A stretch of 64,000 nt of DNA from Lunularia cruciata. Taxonomy: Eukaryota > Streptophyta > Marchantiopsida > Lunulariales > Lunulariaceae. Below are positions 33,206 through 43,572 of the stretch, one piece after another. Position 1 is the first letter of the stretch; each line of letters opens with the position of its first letter. The position numbers were made by a program, and so were the translations under genes. Location: contig OX419759.1 of NCBI GenBank assembly GCA_948567375.1, positions 9,888,744 through 9,952,743 of the forward strand, read 5' to 3'. Below the pieces are notes generated by a model. The model was not told where the DNA came from. It saw nothing but the letters and a program-made list of their open reading frames with translations, and made no database searches.

Positions 33206-34394
33206 GCTCCTACTAGTTGGCTCAAAATCTCCTATTGGGATTCCTTGTTTCCTTGATCATTTTGTTCCATAAACTCTATTTGGGCAACTTGTTGAGGTTG
33301 CCCATTCCTGAGTGTACATTCAGCAATATGATGTCTAACTTGGTGACAATAAAAACAACCTCCATTTTATTGCAATCTTTCTCTATCCGCTACACCAAGT
33401 GGTCTCCGTTGGATAGCATCAATCTCCATTGGTGCCGGTTCTTCCACCCATGCGTTGTGTATTAGTAGGCTTTGTGTAGGTCGAGATTGAGATCAAGTTG
33501 TTGCAACCAAGGAATCAATGCGTTGAGCCAATTGCAAGGCTTCTTTTACATTTTGTAGTTCTTGCATGATCACCTCTAATTTGGTTTGTGCCTTCAATCC
33601 CTACATAAATCGAGCCAGAACTTCACCTTCTTGTATATCTGGATTTTGTATGATGATGTTTTGAAATTGTGTGATGTAGCTCCTTGAAGAGTCAATCTGC
33701 TTCAACCCCGCTAGTTTATCTTGTGCAGCTCGGGTGGCATTTATAGTTTGAAATTGACAAAGTATTGCATCCTTGAATTTTGCCCATGTCAAAATTGGTG
33801 CAACAATCTATCGTTCAATTTGCTCTACTCGGAATTGCCACCAAAGTTTTGCTACACCATAAAATTGGCTAGAAGCCAAGAGAATCTATTTTCATTCATC
33901 TTGAAGATTGGTGGCTTCAAAGTAATGTTTGCAGTCAAAGACAAAATTCTCCATTATACATGAAAGGTTCTTGCCTTCAAACACATTGGGTTTTGGAAAT
34001 TGGATGTGATCTTCTCCATCTCAAACTGGTGCTCTCTCTATATTTTCTTATCGTTGCTGCTCTTGTTTATCCAACAATCAAGTAAGGTGCTCAATTTGTT
34101 GTTGCATCACAAGGATAACATCCGGTATTGCCGCCATAGCAACTACTCTATCCCACTACTCTCAATTATCTTATTGATTAACACATAGATGCAACACGTC
34201 CACCGTTCTCCATAAGTTACAATTGGAAGTATCAAGGGTTCCTCATACAAGGTGATCATATGCAAAAAATCCTACCCAAAACACGAGGTGATGAGTTGGG
34301 TGAAATGATGCTTGGGTAATATTTGGACATAAAAATCCCAATGATTTGGCAGAAGTGGATTTTGGTGGTCCATAAATTCCATCCATCCCATTCA
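33206..34394 (-). pseudogene. A6 gag
   Basis: Minus strand. A knuckle region near 33320-33370 shows 'CFYCHQV' style residues (plus 'tggtgacaataaaaacaacc'). 33601-33792 reads TWAKFKDAILCQFQTINATRAAQDKLAGLKQIDSSRSY in consecutive pieces, then FQNIIIQNPDIQEGEVLARF, a clear retrotransposon Gag domain and the best-preserved Gag of family A. The remainder to the primer site is broken. Confidence 0.78.
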
Positions 34395-34407
34395 TGCTCT
34401 GATACCA
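34395..34407 (-). promoter_or_regulatory. A6 primer binding site
   Basis: Minus strand TGGTATCAGAGCA, a perfect initiator tRNA-Met type site, one base from the LTR end. Confidence 0.88.
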
Positions 34408-34408
34408 A

Positions 34409-34507
34409 TGTAAAAGTTCAAGACCAAGGAGAGATTCTAGGCTTATTTTTCTTATTTGCTACTTTGTTAGCCCTATTCACTTTTTTGCTAAACTCCATAT
34501 TTTTACA
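34409..34507 (-). repeat. A6 5' LTR with internal deletion (99 bp)
   Basis: Both LTR ends are present on the minus strand (TGTAAAAATATGGAG and ACTTTTACA), but the middle, including all U3 repeats and the TATA box, is gone: 'aagcctagaa' is joined directly to 'tctctccttggtc'. About 400 bp have been lost. Confidence 0.85.
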
Positions 34508-35860
34508 ACCAATGTCAGTAGTCAAAGGTTACCAAAAGATCCTACAAAAAACAATTTCTTGCTAAGGATGTAGGATTTGGAGAGATATGGTCCTATTCAT
34601 TTGGTGATTTTTGGATGGCCAAGTTAGGGACATACCCAACCTGGCCAAGGTCAAGGTCAATAGGATCTCTATTTTGGTGTGTTTTGGAAGATCTTATGTA
34701 TATTATGTGTACATCTCTAGGTTCATCAGTCTATTTCTCCAACCTAGATTTTAAAGAATGTCCCTTTGATAGGTGATTCTTGTACATGGGTGGTGGCAAG
34801 AATACATCAAGTCCATCCTTGGATAGGACTTGCTGTGTTGTTAGATGCAGCCAGATTGGGATCACAAGCTAATCATCTTTGTCTTTGGTGCCCAAACCTC
34901 TTACTTTGAAAGGTTTTATAGTGTGTATATGATGGGATTCAATGACTAGACCACCTTATTATTGATGACATTTTGGATGTTAGGTGCTAGTCTCAAATAA
35001 TGATAGTGGTTGATAGGTCACCTATGGCAAGGGTGAACCTTGTTGGAAAAACTAGAGCCACTTTATCCACACTCATGAGTTTTCCAAGCTCCCATGCTTT
35101 TTGAGAAGGACCCCTTGGACTTGTTGGGACTCACAGTTACAAGAATTGGTGGAGCCTAACTTTTATGTGAGGGAGTGTCTAATGGGTTTTTATATTGGTA
35201 TTTTTGTTATTGCAATAGTGTCAAAGGCATCTAAGCATCAAGTGTAAGGTCAGGCTATGGAACTGAATTGTTTGGCCTGGATTGTGAGTCTTGGCTTGGA
35301 AGAGCAACATAGGATGCACTTGATAGGCATCATGACTCGCACACTTGTGAGCTCTATGCCTATCAAGACAATTCAAGTACATGTTGGGAGCAATGGACCA
35401 AGTGGGCCAAGTATTCTTGGGACATAACCAATATCTACTAGTGAGAATGGTCTACTTGGGGTCCATACATGTGAGCATGGTCTACTTGGGATGTAACTAG
35501 AGGATATATGAAGCTTACAACTAGAGCAGAGGGAGTTTTCCGCACTTAGGTTGGAGCTCTAGTGGTTGGGAGCATGACATTACTGCTCCCAAGGGCCCAA
35601 TATACCAACCAGTCAATGCATCTTCCACTCCTACATCAATTATAGAGGACACTTGGGAGCTAAACATTGGACCCAAGGTTACAAGAGGAGAAATACGGAG
35701 AGTTTGGAGGTCCTTGAGGAGCTACATGAGTTGTTTTAGCTTTAGTATGAAGAATTTAGGTGCTTTGAAAGGGCATGATATTTGGATTGAGCTTACCAGT
35801 GATACACCAATTTTTTAACATCATTATGGATAAATTCACATAGAGAGAGCATTGATTTAA
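34508..35860 (+). pseudogene. D gag-pol linker and RT upstream region, degenerate
   Basis: Resumes D after the A6 LTR. Conceptual plus-strand translation has protein-like pieces (for example DRSPMARVNLVGKTRATLSTL near 35010, read in parts) among stops. No DSG protease box is readable. The last part merges into the RT start. Confidence 0.5.
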
Positions 35861-35869
35861 AGATGAAGT

Positions 35870-36770
35870 ACAGGCCTTTTTGAGGTTGGTTTAGTAGAGA
35901 TTTCACATGAAGAGTATGCTTCAACTATAGTGATGCCAACCAAGAAAGATATGCATGGCAAGTACACAAATAGACATATATGTGGAGATTACCATCTTAT
36001 CAATTGATAGACTAGGGCTGATCAATATGCCATGTCTACATTAGAGGAGATAGTTGATGCAATTAGGCATGCAAAAGTATTTAGTACATTGGATCTTTGG
36101 ATCCCATCCTTTATGTTCTCTACGCGGTCGCCTTTTTCACTTTGGATCTTTGAGTAGGATATCATAAATTGTCAATCAAGGAGGAGGACAAGTCCAAGAT
36201 AACATTTTGGGTTATTGATCCTCACAACAAGGATGTATTATATTAGTGGAGATTCTTACCATTAGAGTTAAAGAACACTCTTGCCAATTTTGAAAGGGTC
36301 ATAAACAAGATCCTAATACGATTGGATTTTGCTTAGTGCTATATTGGTGATATTTTGGTCTATAGGCCTATTGTGGAGGAGCATGAGAGACATTTTTTGA
36401 AAGTATTTGAGAGGTTGAGATCTTATAGACTCAAATTATATTTTAAGAAGTGTAGATTCTTCTACAAGAAAGTTGAGTATTTAGGTCACACTATCTACTC
36501 TGAAGGACTTTATGTTCAACAAATGAAGGTGGAGGCTATTGCCTGTATTCTTGGGCCTATGGATGTGAGCAGAGTGCAAACATTCCTTGGATTGGTAAAC
36601 TTCTATTACCAATATATTAGAGGATTTAGTGCCATTACGAAGGGCTTGACAAAGTTGACAAAGCTTACACAAGAGTGGTGTTTGGAAGATAATCAAGAGA
36701 GAACTTTTATAGAGCTCAAGGAGAGATTGATATCTACCTCTACTCTTAGGAGACCGATTAGTGGATGACC
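35870..36770 (+). pseudogene. D reverse transcriptase
   Basis: Reads EISHEEYASTIVMPTKKDMHG, ICGDYHLIN, VFSTLDL, then after a small insertion GYHKL, EEDKSKITFW, then WRFLPLELKNTLANFERVINK, and a catalytic region near 36330 with YIGDILVY (YxDD with the first Asp replaced by Gly, as read). The 137-codon frame 36355-36768 continues: HERHFLKVFERLRSYRLKLYFKKCRFF, VEYLGHTIYSEGLYV, FLGLVNFYYQYIRGFSAI. A 42-bp retroposon interrupts the TLDL box. Several stops. Confidence 0.82.
36100..36141 (+). mobile_element. CGCGGTCGC short retroposon, copy 5 (42 bp, in D RT)
   Basis: Inserted in the TLDL box of D RT and flanked by a perfect 11-bp duplication TTGGATCTTTG (36089-36099 and 36142-36152). The inserted sequence carries CCCATCC, then CTACGCGGTCGCC and the tail TTTTTCACT. 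Element D supplies the empty-site expectation, because RT reads on across one copy of the duplication. Strongly truncated relative to copy 1. Confidence 0.85.
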
Positions 36771-37150
36771 ATTCTACATTCATATTAATTGGAGTATGTT
36801 GGGGCTTGGAGTAGTGCTCACCCAATAGGATGATGAGGAGAAGGTGTTTGTGGTTGCCTATGCTAGTCACTCCAACAATTCAATAGAAGCAAAGTATAGT
36901 TTATATGAGAGAGAGTGCTTGGCAACAATATGGGCAGTAGCACATTTCTGATGTTACTTATTTGGTAACCCTTTCACTCTTATCATTGATTATTAACCAC
37001 TAAAGTGGTTGATGAAGTTCAAAAATATTTCAAGGAAGCTTGCATGATAGGCTCTGATTTTATAAGAGTATGATTTCACAATTATTCATAAACTTGGAGT
37101 GGTGAACCATGATGTTGATAGGTTGAGTAGAAACCTATGTCCTAGCTAGT
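36771..37150 (+). pseudogene. D RNase H
   Basis: Reads FYIHINWSMLGLGVVLTQ, then VFVVAYASHSNNSIEAKYSLYERECLATIWAV in parts, CYLFGNPFTLIIDY, LKWLMKFKN, then ALIL, EYDFTIIH and NHDVDRLSRN. This is complete RNase H order. The first catalytic Asp (usual CDAS) is replaced, reading HINWS. Stop codons interrupt at least four times. Confidence 0.8.
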
Positions 37151-37239
37151 AGGATCAGACTGGAGCAGATTGGTATAATGAGACAAATGAGAAGATGGTA
37201 CCAGGTTGGCATACATCTACTTTTCTATGTATATTTTCT

Positions 37240-37930
37240 GAGGCCTTGGTGGTAGAATGTGAGTAGTACCACTTCCATCTCACAAACCACAATTGGTATG
37301 TCATGCTCATGAGGAGCTAGGACATTTTGGAGTAAAACATACATATAGCTTATTTTAGAGTCATTATTAGTACCATGGTATGTAGACCAATGTATTGTAG
37401 TTTTTTTCATATGTGTGGTTTTTGACCACTTGGTTTAATGCTCCTACACTATAGTTACACCCATTACCTTTCATAAGATTAGATTACCGTTTGAGTTTGG
37501 ACTTTGTTGGACCTTTAATATTGACTATGAGACATTATCAATATACTTGGTTATGCTAGAGCACTTCTCCAAGTGAATTGAGTTGGTGACACTTCTAGAC
37601 AAGTCCCATGAAGGGATGGCTTACTAGTTCTTGGATTGGATTCTTAGTTATTTTGGAGCACAAACTGAGGTTTTGATTGATAAGGGTATAGAGTTCTTGG
37701 GGAAGTTTTAGGTCTTGTGCAACAAAGGCCTTGATTGATCATCATACTACCTCATAAGATCACCCTAAGATCAATGGCTTGGTAGAGAGAGTGGTTCAAA
37801 TGGTGAAGAGAGGATTGCATAAGTATGGTTTGCAAAGTGACCACTTAGGAGATTGGGATCTCTAATTACCTTGGTTGGCTGTAGGCTATTGGTTCAGCAA
37901 GCAAGCCTCCTTAGCGGCCTTCTCTTCTTA
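37240..37930 (+). pseudogene. D integrase
   Basis: Starts with the zinc region (HEELGHFGVKHTY, Cys pair eroded), then RLDYRLSLDFVGPL near 37490 with the catalytic Asp region, a long stop-rich middle, then HPKINGLVERVVQMVKRGLHKYGLQ near 37770 (family: HPQTNGLVER) and the PWLAVGY end. Strongly decayed. Confidence 0.75.
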
Positions 37931-37979
37931 ATTTTTACTCTATAGACAATATCTTGATTTTCTTGCACCATGCATCATG

Positions 37980-38530
37980 ATGTTATTGTATTTTTGGACT
38001 CAGATGGTCCAGATGTATGGGTGAGTGCATGTTCTCAACGAGCAACGATCTTTTGGAGAGTGATGCCGATAGCCTTTGAGAACTTAGTGATTGATCAACA
38101 TAGGGATACTTTATGCTATGCTACTATTTGAGGAGGGGATTATACACCCTTGATCCATCAATTTCATCAAGGTGACTATGTATATCCACAACATACTACA
38201 CCAATGACACTTAATGTTCTATAGGCCACACTATTTTGAGAGTGCATGAGGTTTGCCTTACGTAGCCTTATGTAAGAAGGACATGATCATGTTGTTTGGA
38301 AGGATCATGTGTGCAATTGTGCACCATGCCACCTCCCAAATATTGATTGCACTATGACAAAGCTTGGCACTCATACGTGTAAGCTTACGGTGTATGTTAT
38401 GTGGCTCTTTTGGTAGAGCTACTACTATGTTAGAGAGTGGTAGTTGTTTGAGAGGATGGCATATGGCATACTTGACTCTTCCTCTCATGGTTATTCCTCA
38501 AGGATAATGGTTATGTCCTAGATATGCTTG
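37980..38530 (+). pseudogene. D pol C-terminal region with PHD finger
   Basis: After integrase the frame reads IDQHRDTLCYATI, FHQGDYVY, then KDHVCNCAPCHLPNIDC, a module with Cys residues, then after a frameshift, at about 38385-38525, CMLCGSFGRATTMLESGSCLRG, WHMAY, VIPQG and WLCPRY. This is the Cys4-His-Cys3 spacing of a PHD finger (CX2C...CX2C...HX2C...CX2C), with three Cys positions changed: one to Ser and two to Tyr, each explained by single base changes. PHD fingers read histone tails. The domain occupies the place that a chromodomain has in family A. Confidence 0.72.
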
Positions 38531-38819
38531 ATTTATTGCTAGTTCATCCTCTATGTAGTATAAATTGCAAACATGCAACTAATGATGGGGCTCAATAGTA
38601 CCCAACTTCTAGATCTTTGCTCACCCTAGGGTATATGACATACTTGGAGTAGATGGCTATATGGAGTTAGAGGGACCTAACCACCAGCTAGGGAGGCAAT
38701 TTTGGCACTTTAAAGTTCATGTATGACTTATGTGTGAGTTGTGCATCTATAGTGTATGATATTGACATTGATGTATGTTGTGTAGCAATGAATATACACA
38801 CAATAGGTATCATAATATT
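38531..38819. other. D 3' untranslated region
   Basis: Non-coding. Its last part (38751-38808) is repeated beyond the 3' LTR at 39245-39302. Confidence 0.5.
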
Positions 38820-39302
38820 TGTAGCACCAAAGCTAGTTTGCTAAGATGCTAGAGTGGTAGTTGGTAGTCATAGTATTTTGGTAGTTACTCATGGATTACT
38901 TGTTTTTGGTCAAAGTTCATGTTAGGACTACTAATCACATGGTAGGACACACCATAACTTGCACCATTTCCACTGTTGGATGTGCCATCAATGATGCCAT
39001 TACGGTTAGAGATCTAGGTTGAGTAGAGGGGTATACCTTTGAAGTGTAGCTCTAGAGAGCTCACTTCTCTAATGTTGAGCTTTTGAGTTCCTAGCTATGG
39101 TAGCAAAGACTGATGAGCATCACCTAGAGTTTCTTAGCTAGAGTGGATGTGGCTTGTTGATTGTGGCCCAATTTTTGGCAGTGGAGTAAAGGGATAGGTA
39201 CATATATGATTTGAGTATGATTTGAGTGGAAGAATGAATTGATTCTATAGTGTATGATGTATATAATGATATATGTTTTGTAGCAATGTTTATACGGAAA
39301 AC
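38751..39302. repeat. 58-bp direct repeat flanking the D 3' LTR
   Basis: 38751-38808 and 39245-39302 both start 'ctatagtgtatgat' and contain 'tagcaatg'. They bracket the LTR segment. Too long for a normal target duplication; more consistent with a duplication or unequal exchange involving the LTR. Confidence 0.65.
38820..39244 (+). repeat. D 3' LTR, recognisable part
   Basis: Starts TGTAGCACCAAAGCTAG and aligns to 23881-24320. After about 39240 it passes into a copy of the sequence that lies just before it. Confidence 0.7.
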
Positions 39303-39799
39303 ATATTACTTACCTTTAAAGATGATTGTCACTTACTATAATAGAGTGGGTACCTATAGTACTTCAGTAGTAGTGTGGATATTATAATCCTCATCCTTGA
39401 ACTACCTTACCAGATGCAAATGAGGCATGTCTTCTTTTGCATGAATCATGCACATGGCTTACCCTAATTATACTATAGAAAAGAAATGTCTTTGGAATAT
39501 GACCGCTTGCTTGATTTCTTAATTAATTAAATCCTCATCAAATATTCTAATTGAGAGACAACATATTGCACTTAGTTCATCTTAGATTCCACAATGATCA
39601 CTTTACTATCTCATAATTCTATTTGATTAGGATGGTTCTTACTTTTTAGACTGGAACTCTCTTCTAAGAACTCAAAATGGCTTCCTCTAGTATAGATGGC
39701 TCAAATATGCATGTTTATATCATGTGAATCATTTTAAATGAGATCAAACTAAAAATTAAATTTTTAATAATCTATAGAGCCAAATTGCATTTTAGGTAT
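39303..39799. other. Unassigned sequence between D and E3
   Basis: No frame or repeat recognised. GGTAT at its right end is the possible target duplication of E3. Confidence 0.4.
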
Positions 39800-40470
39800 T
39801 GTGACAACTTGGCAAATATCACTTTTGCAGTAATCAGGTAAGTAAAGTTTGTTCCCGCAAAGATAGTTGTCAAAAATGTCCAAATATGAAGTCAAAGTCA
39901 CCATGCAATTCTTCTTGGTTGCGTCTTTAATCTCTCAGGTAGAAACCACACCTAGAAGAGAGTAACAAGCATTGATTCGCAGTCTTGTCACGACAATTTG
40001 TCACACTTAATCACAACTCCATCAAATCTTTCCAAACAATCTTGATTGTGATGATTTAGGCTCTCCCAAAAACGGCACTTCATTGCAAAACGACTTCACC
40101 TCAAAATTATATTCTACCCCTCCACTGAAGGCACAACTTCCTTGATTGAAATTGCTTCACATCAACACTATGTTGCACCACAAATGCAAAATACTACCAA
40201 CACTACAATTCCTCTCAGATCTGTCAAGGCATTGCTCCGATTGCACTTCACTCAAGATCAAACATACGGAATAAAGATGAAGGCCGTAGAATCCAACATC
40301 CAACAAATACACTGACTTGCACTTTGAATTTCTCCACAAACTCACAAACACACACACAAAATTGATACTCAGAATCAAGCTCAAACAATGAGCACTATTT
40401 CACAACACTTTGCTTTATCTATTCTCAAAAGTAATGAGCACTGAACAACATTTTCCTACAAATGCCACTC

Positions 40471-40477
40471 TTAAATA
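40471..40477 (-). promoter_or_regulatory. E3 TATA-like box
   Basis: Minus strand CTATTTAAGAGTGGCATTTG, aligned with CTATTTAAAAGAGGCATTTG in E2 (49946). The conserved box plus downstream GGCATTTGTAG suggests a promoter, as in a U3/R junction. Confidence 0.5.
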
Positions 40478-40590
40478 GTGAAGCAAACAACAATTCTAAC
40501 AACTATACCGTTTCCTAACAACTCTACAAACTTGCAAATTCAAAATGACAATGCACCTCTTCATATCTGCCTCTTCAAATCTCAAATCTG

Positions 40591-40848
40591 TTAATACTCT
40601 GATCCGATGTCTACTTCTTCCTCGGCTTCCAATCCCAAAGTAACTTCACAAACTACTTTGTCCTTGAGTTTCACAAATCCTAATTCCTCTACCAATTCTA
40701 CTACTCCTTCACTTTGATCTACAATTACATTAGTAAGTATTCTATCTAACTCTTTATCTCCCGACCCACTCTTCTCTAAAGTGTCAAGTGTCAAATCCAA
40801 AGACACCTTCACTGCACTCCGAGGTCCGACTACCTTGAGTTGAATCAT
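40591..40848 (-). pseudogene. E3 ORF C-terminal fragment
   Basis: A frame of 85 codons, acidic (VEELGFVKLKDKVVCEV, GLEAEEEVDIGSEY), followed after the stop by sequence that aligns with the 3' end of the E2 ORF (shared EADMKR/VDMKR and VILNLQV/VILDLQV in conceptual frames). No known domain. It represents what is left of the E coding region in this short unit. Confidence 0.5.
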
Positions 40849-41371
40849 ATTTTTCTTGAGGCAAAGTCTTTAGACCCGAAGTCATGTAAACCCGAAGTCC
40901 AAAGTTGTATAGACCCGAAGACACTAACCCGAAGACACTAATCTACTCTATACATCTACTTCCAAAACTTCAAATGCTTGTAACTTTTGCTATAAACCTT
41001 TAAACTCTGCAATTTTTGGTGGCAACGGAAAGCCCTGAACAAGATGCTTCCAATGAAATGTAACACATATAATATGGACATGTTGTCATTGAGATACAGC
41101 CCCCGCAAGAATCTTGACCTACAATTTCCATTCCTCATTCGGGTCTGCACTCCTTCAACGTCTGATCCAAGTTATTCCTCCTCTGACACAAAGTAAGCTT
41201 CTTTAGGTTTGATCCAATCTGAGTCCTTCTTCCTCCAACACAAAGTTGACTTCTTCGTGTTGAATCAAAATACAAACTTCTCATTGTTTATTCTCCATTT
41301 GGGTTCAATTCGGTTTCAGTAATGCATTTCTTCTTTAAAACTCATCCAAAACAAAAAATGTGTGTACCACA

Positions 41372-42739
41372 AGTACAGATTTGAACAAAGATAATTAATA
41401 ATAATATAGGTTTATCCAAAATTATAGTAAATTCATTTATTTACATACTTAGTACAACTACACCAACTTCACTTATTCAAAACAAAAGAAGGCATGAGAA
41501 ATGAAGATATGGACATGATTGGTGCATTGTGCATCTTGTGGTGACTTAGTGTTGACTCATTGTAGTATAATTGGTAAGAAAAAGTCATCTCCTCAAGGAT
41601 ATAGGTTGGAAATGACTAAAAAATGATAGACAAGTTCACAATGAAGACAATCTATTATTTTGTGTTTAACTTTTTGTGCAATGTCATTCCCAAAAGAGTG
41701 TTATTTTACCAAAGTGAGTAATACTATGAAATGCTAAGCCATCTATACTCCTATGCACTAAAGGGTCAAATCAAAGGGATTCCCAAGAAGGAAGGTTCAT
41801 TCAGACCAAAGGTCACTTTGTTTTGGAGCCTCTTTGCTCACCAATTGTCTGTCCAAGCATCAAACTACCACAATAATGTTTGTAGGAGCCACAATTTATA
41901 CTATACATCTCTATGAGTCATACAAAATGCAACCCCCTACACACCACATGAAGGAACTTTGCTAACTTTTTAGACTAAATTAGGTTGGACAGATTTCAAA
42001 TTTTACATCACTTTGAAGACAACAACCATAACACCATGTTCAACCCTTCCCAAGAGGCACAAGGTAATGGGAGTCAAAAACAATTTGTGCTACTCAATCT
42101 TATATGAGAGTGTTACTAGACAAGTCACTAGGGCTATGTAGACCTAGTTCCATATTTCTCTTGACTTGGGTCAAACTTGTAAAGAGTTGTGCTCTAGTTC
42201 CCTTGAATGTGCAATCACACTCCAATGCCTAGGTTTGTACTTCATGATTTGTCATTCCTAAATCAATTGAGTGTGCAATTATTCATACAAAGGGTAGGAA
42301 ATACACATACACCAACTTATGAGTCTCAATGGTATAAACTTCATATTTACTTGCAAAGGAAGAATGCATCAAATGGACCCAATGAACATCAGGCTTAAGC
42401 ATTTTATATATTTCCTACTTGGCCATGGAAGATCCAATGGCTATAATAGATGGAAATTTCCTAAGTACATCTAAGCCGCTCAATCTTGATCATATCTTAT
42501 CCTAATCCTAAACCTAATGATAGGTAGCCTAGTTAGGGGTTGTTTATCTCTAATAGACTAAAACTACATATTGGTCTAGCTTGGGTACCTATTTACAAAT
42601 TATATACATTTATGAACTTCTTAAGGATACAAAAACAAAGATGCTAGCATCATGTATGAAACAATATCTCATTTTTAGACAACAAAAATGACCATGAAAA
42701 TCTTTGTAAGATGAGGCTCAAATTGTTATTCCTTGGTGG
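41372..42739. other. Unassigned region with plus-strand coding traces
   Basis: A plus-strand frame at 41731-41916 (61 codons) reads GIPKKEGSFRPKVTLFWSLF and ASNYHNNVC, and further protein-like pieces follow to about 42450 among stops. I do not recognise the family. The minus strand also carries the 3' flank of E1. Treated as unassigned. Confidence 0.3.
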
Positions 42740-43572
42740 GAAGAGCAATTGGCACTTGGGCCAAACTCTCAGCCCCCTTGCAAATGTGAACAAGGTCCAA
42801 GAGCTCCTTTTGATAGCCTTCCATGATTTGTTCAAAGTTAGATTGAGTCTCCTCAAGCTTGGCATTAGTGTGGCTCTAGAGTTTTGTTGATGACAATTTG
42901 AGTTGCTTGTTTGAGTATGTCTTCCTCTCCAATCCATTAATATGAGTGTGCAAATCCTTTGCCTTTGTTTGTTGGGGGGTCTCATTGACCATGCACTCCA
43001 ACTAGCTAAGTAGGTGGATGATTGTATGACCAATAGTTGTGAGCAGCCCTCATTTTTTATTCTCTAACATGGTTTGTTTGGTGCTCAATTTGTCAGTCAA
43101 CTTGCTATGAATCCACTTGTCTTAGTCCAACATCTTCTCTTATTGTCATTTGAGGTAAGTAGATAGGTTGGAGATGTGGAGGTCAGTCAACTACTTCAAG
43201 TTGGCATATGAGGTCTCCATTGCCTTTGTCTTTGCCTATGCCATTTTTAGCTTTCTTCATTGCACTATGAGTTTGTCTTCCTGATTTTGTATCTCCTCTT
43301 TGTGTTGAGTTCTTTGGTGGAAGACCTGCATGCTATAGTTGTCAACCTCCTTCTTCAAGCCTTGGATCAGCTTTTCATACTCCTTTTTCCATTTAAGTTC
43401 CTGCTTTTGGAACTCCTCTAGGCACTTCTCAAATTCCTTATCCTTCTTGTTTGTCTTGGTTTGGACTAGATAATGTAAATGGCAGATGAGGCCGTTGGTT
43501 CCTTTATCTTCAGATCCAAATACTGGTATAATGGCAAAAAATATTCCATTGCCGGTGTTACAATATGAACAG
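42740..43572 (-). pseudogene. E1 C-terminal coiled-coil region
   Basis: Continuation of E1 beyond the A5 insertion. The frame 43257-43616 (its first residues lie in A5 LTR) reads KKDKEFEKCLEEFQKQELKWKKEYEKL, then GLKKEVDNY, with hydrophobic residues every three to four positions among Lys and Glu, typical of a long coiled coil. Downstream, with some stops, LTDLHISNLSTYL, LTDKLSTKQTMLENK and KLEETQSNFEQIMEGYQKELLDLV continue the pattern to about 42740, where the frame ends PIALPTKE. No known enzyme motif. Confidence 0.6.

Larger units (their letters stand above)
32365..34507 (-). mobile_element. Family A element A6, 5' half, fused to B3
   Basis: Minus strand: shrunken 5' LTR (34409-34507), primer site, gag, zinc region, protease, linker repeats and the beginning of RT. 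It ends at about 32364 where B3 leader starts. Sequence 32365-32480 matches A1 at 1559-1665, so the A6 RT start and the A1 5' end overlap in content. Confidence 0.82.
23881..39244 (+). mobile_element. Element D, Ty3/gypsy with PHD finger, split by later insertions
   Basis: Two similar terminal segments (23881 and 38820, both starting TGTAGCAC) in the same orientation bracket gag (26283-27990), RT, RNase H, integrase and a C-terminal PHD finger (34508-38530). A B3-A6 chimera of 6.5 kb sits between gag and pol (27993-34507), and a tiny retroposon lies in RT. The exact LTR length is unclear because similarity between the ends fades after about 430 bp. Confidence 0.75.
39800..41371 (-). mobile_element. 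E3: short E-family unit with TG...CA ends (1572 bp)
   Basis: On the minus strand it begins TGTGGTACACACATTTT and ends CCAAGTTGTCACA. Both terminal regions align with E2: the first about 80 bp share ATGAGTTTTAAAGAAG, and the last about 650 bp share 'tttgatcttgagtg', 'gcaatgcctt' and 'cctgagagattaaag'. Flanking bases GGTAT and AGTAC could be a diverged 5-bp duplication (two transitions). The ORF part present in E2 is reduced to a C-terminal fragment. It may be a short LTR version or an internally deleted form of E2. Confidence 0.7.

Noticed and set aside
37920-38530. env-like gene in element D after integrase
   Set aside because: No signal peptide or membrane segment; the readable motifs belong to a pol C-terminal extension with a PHD finger.
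39800-41371. GGTAT/AGTAC as a firm target duplication of E3
   Set aside because: Only three of five bases match; kept as a possibility, not as proof.
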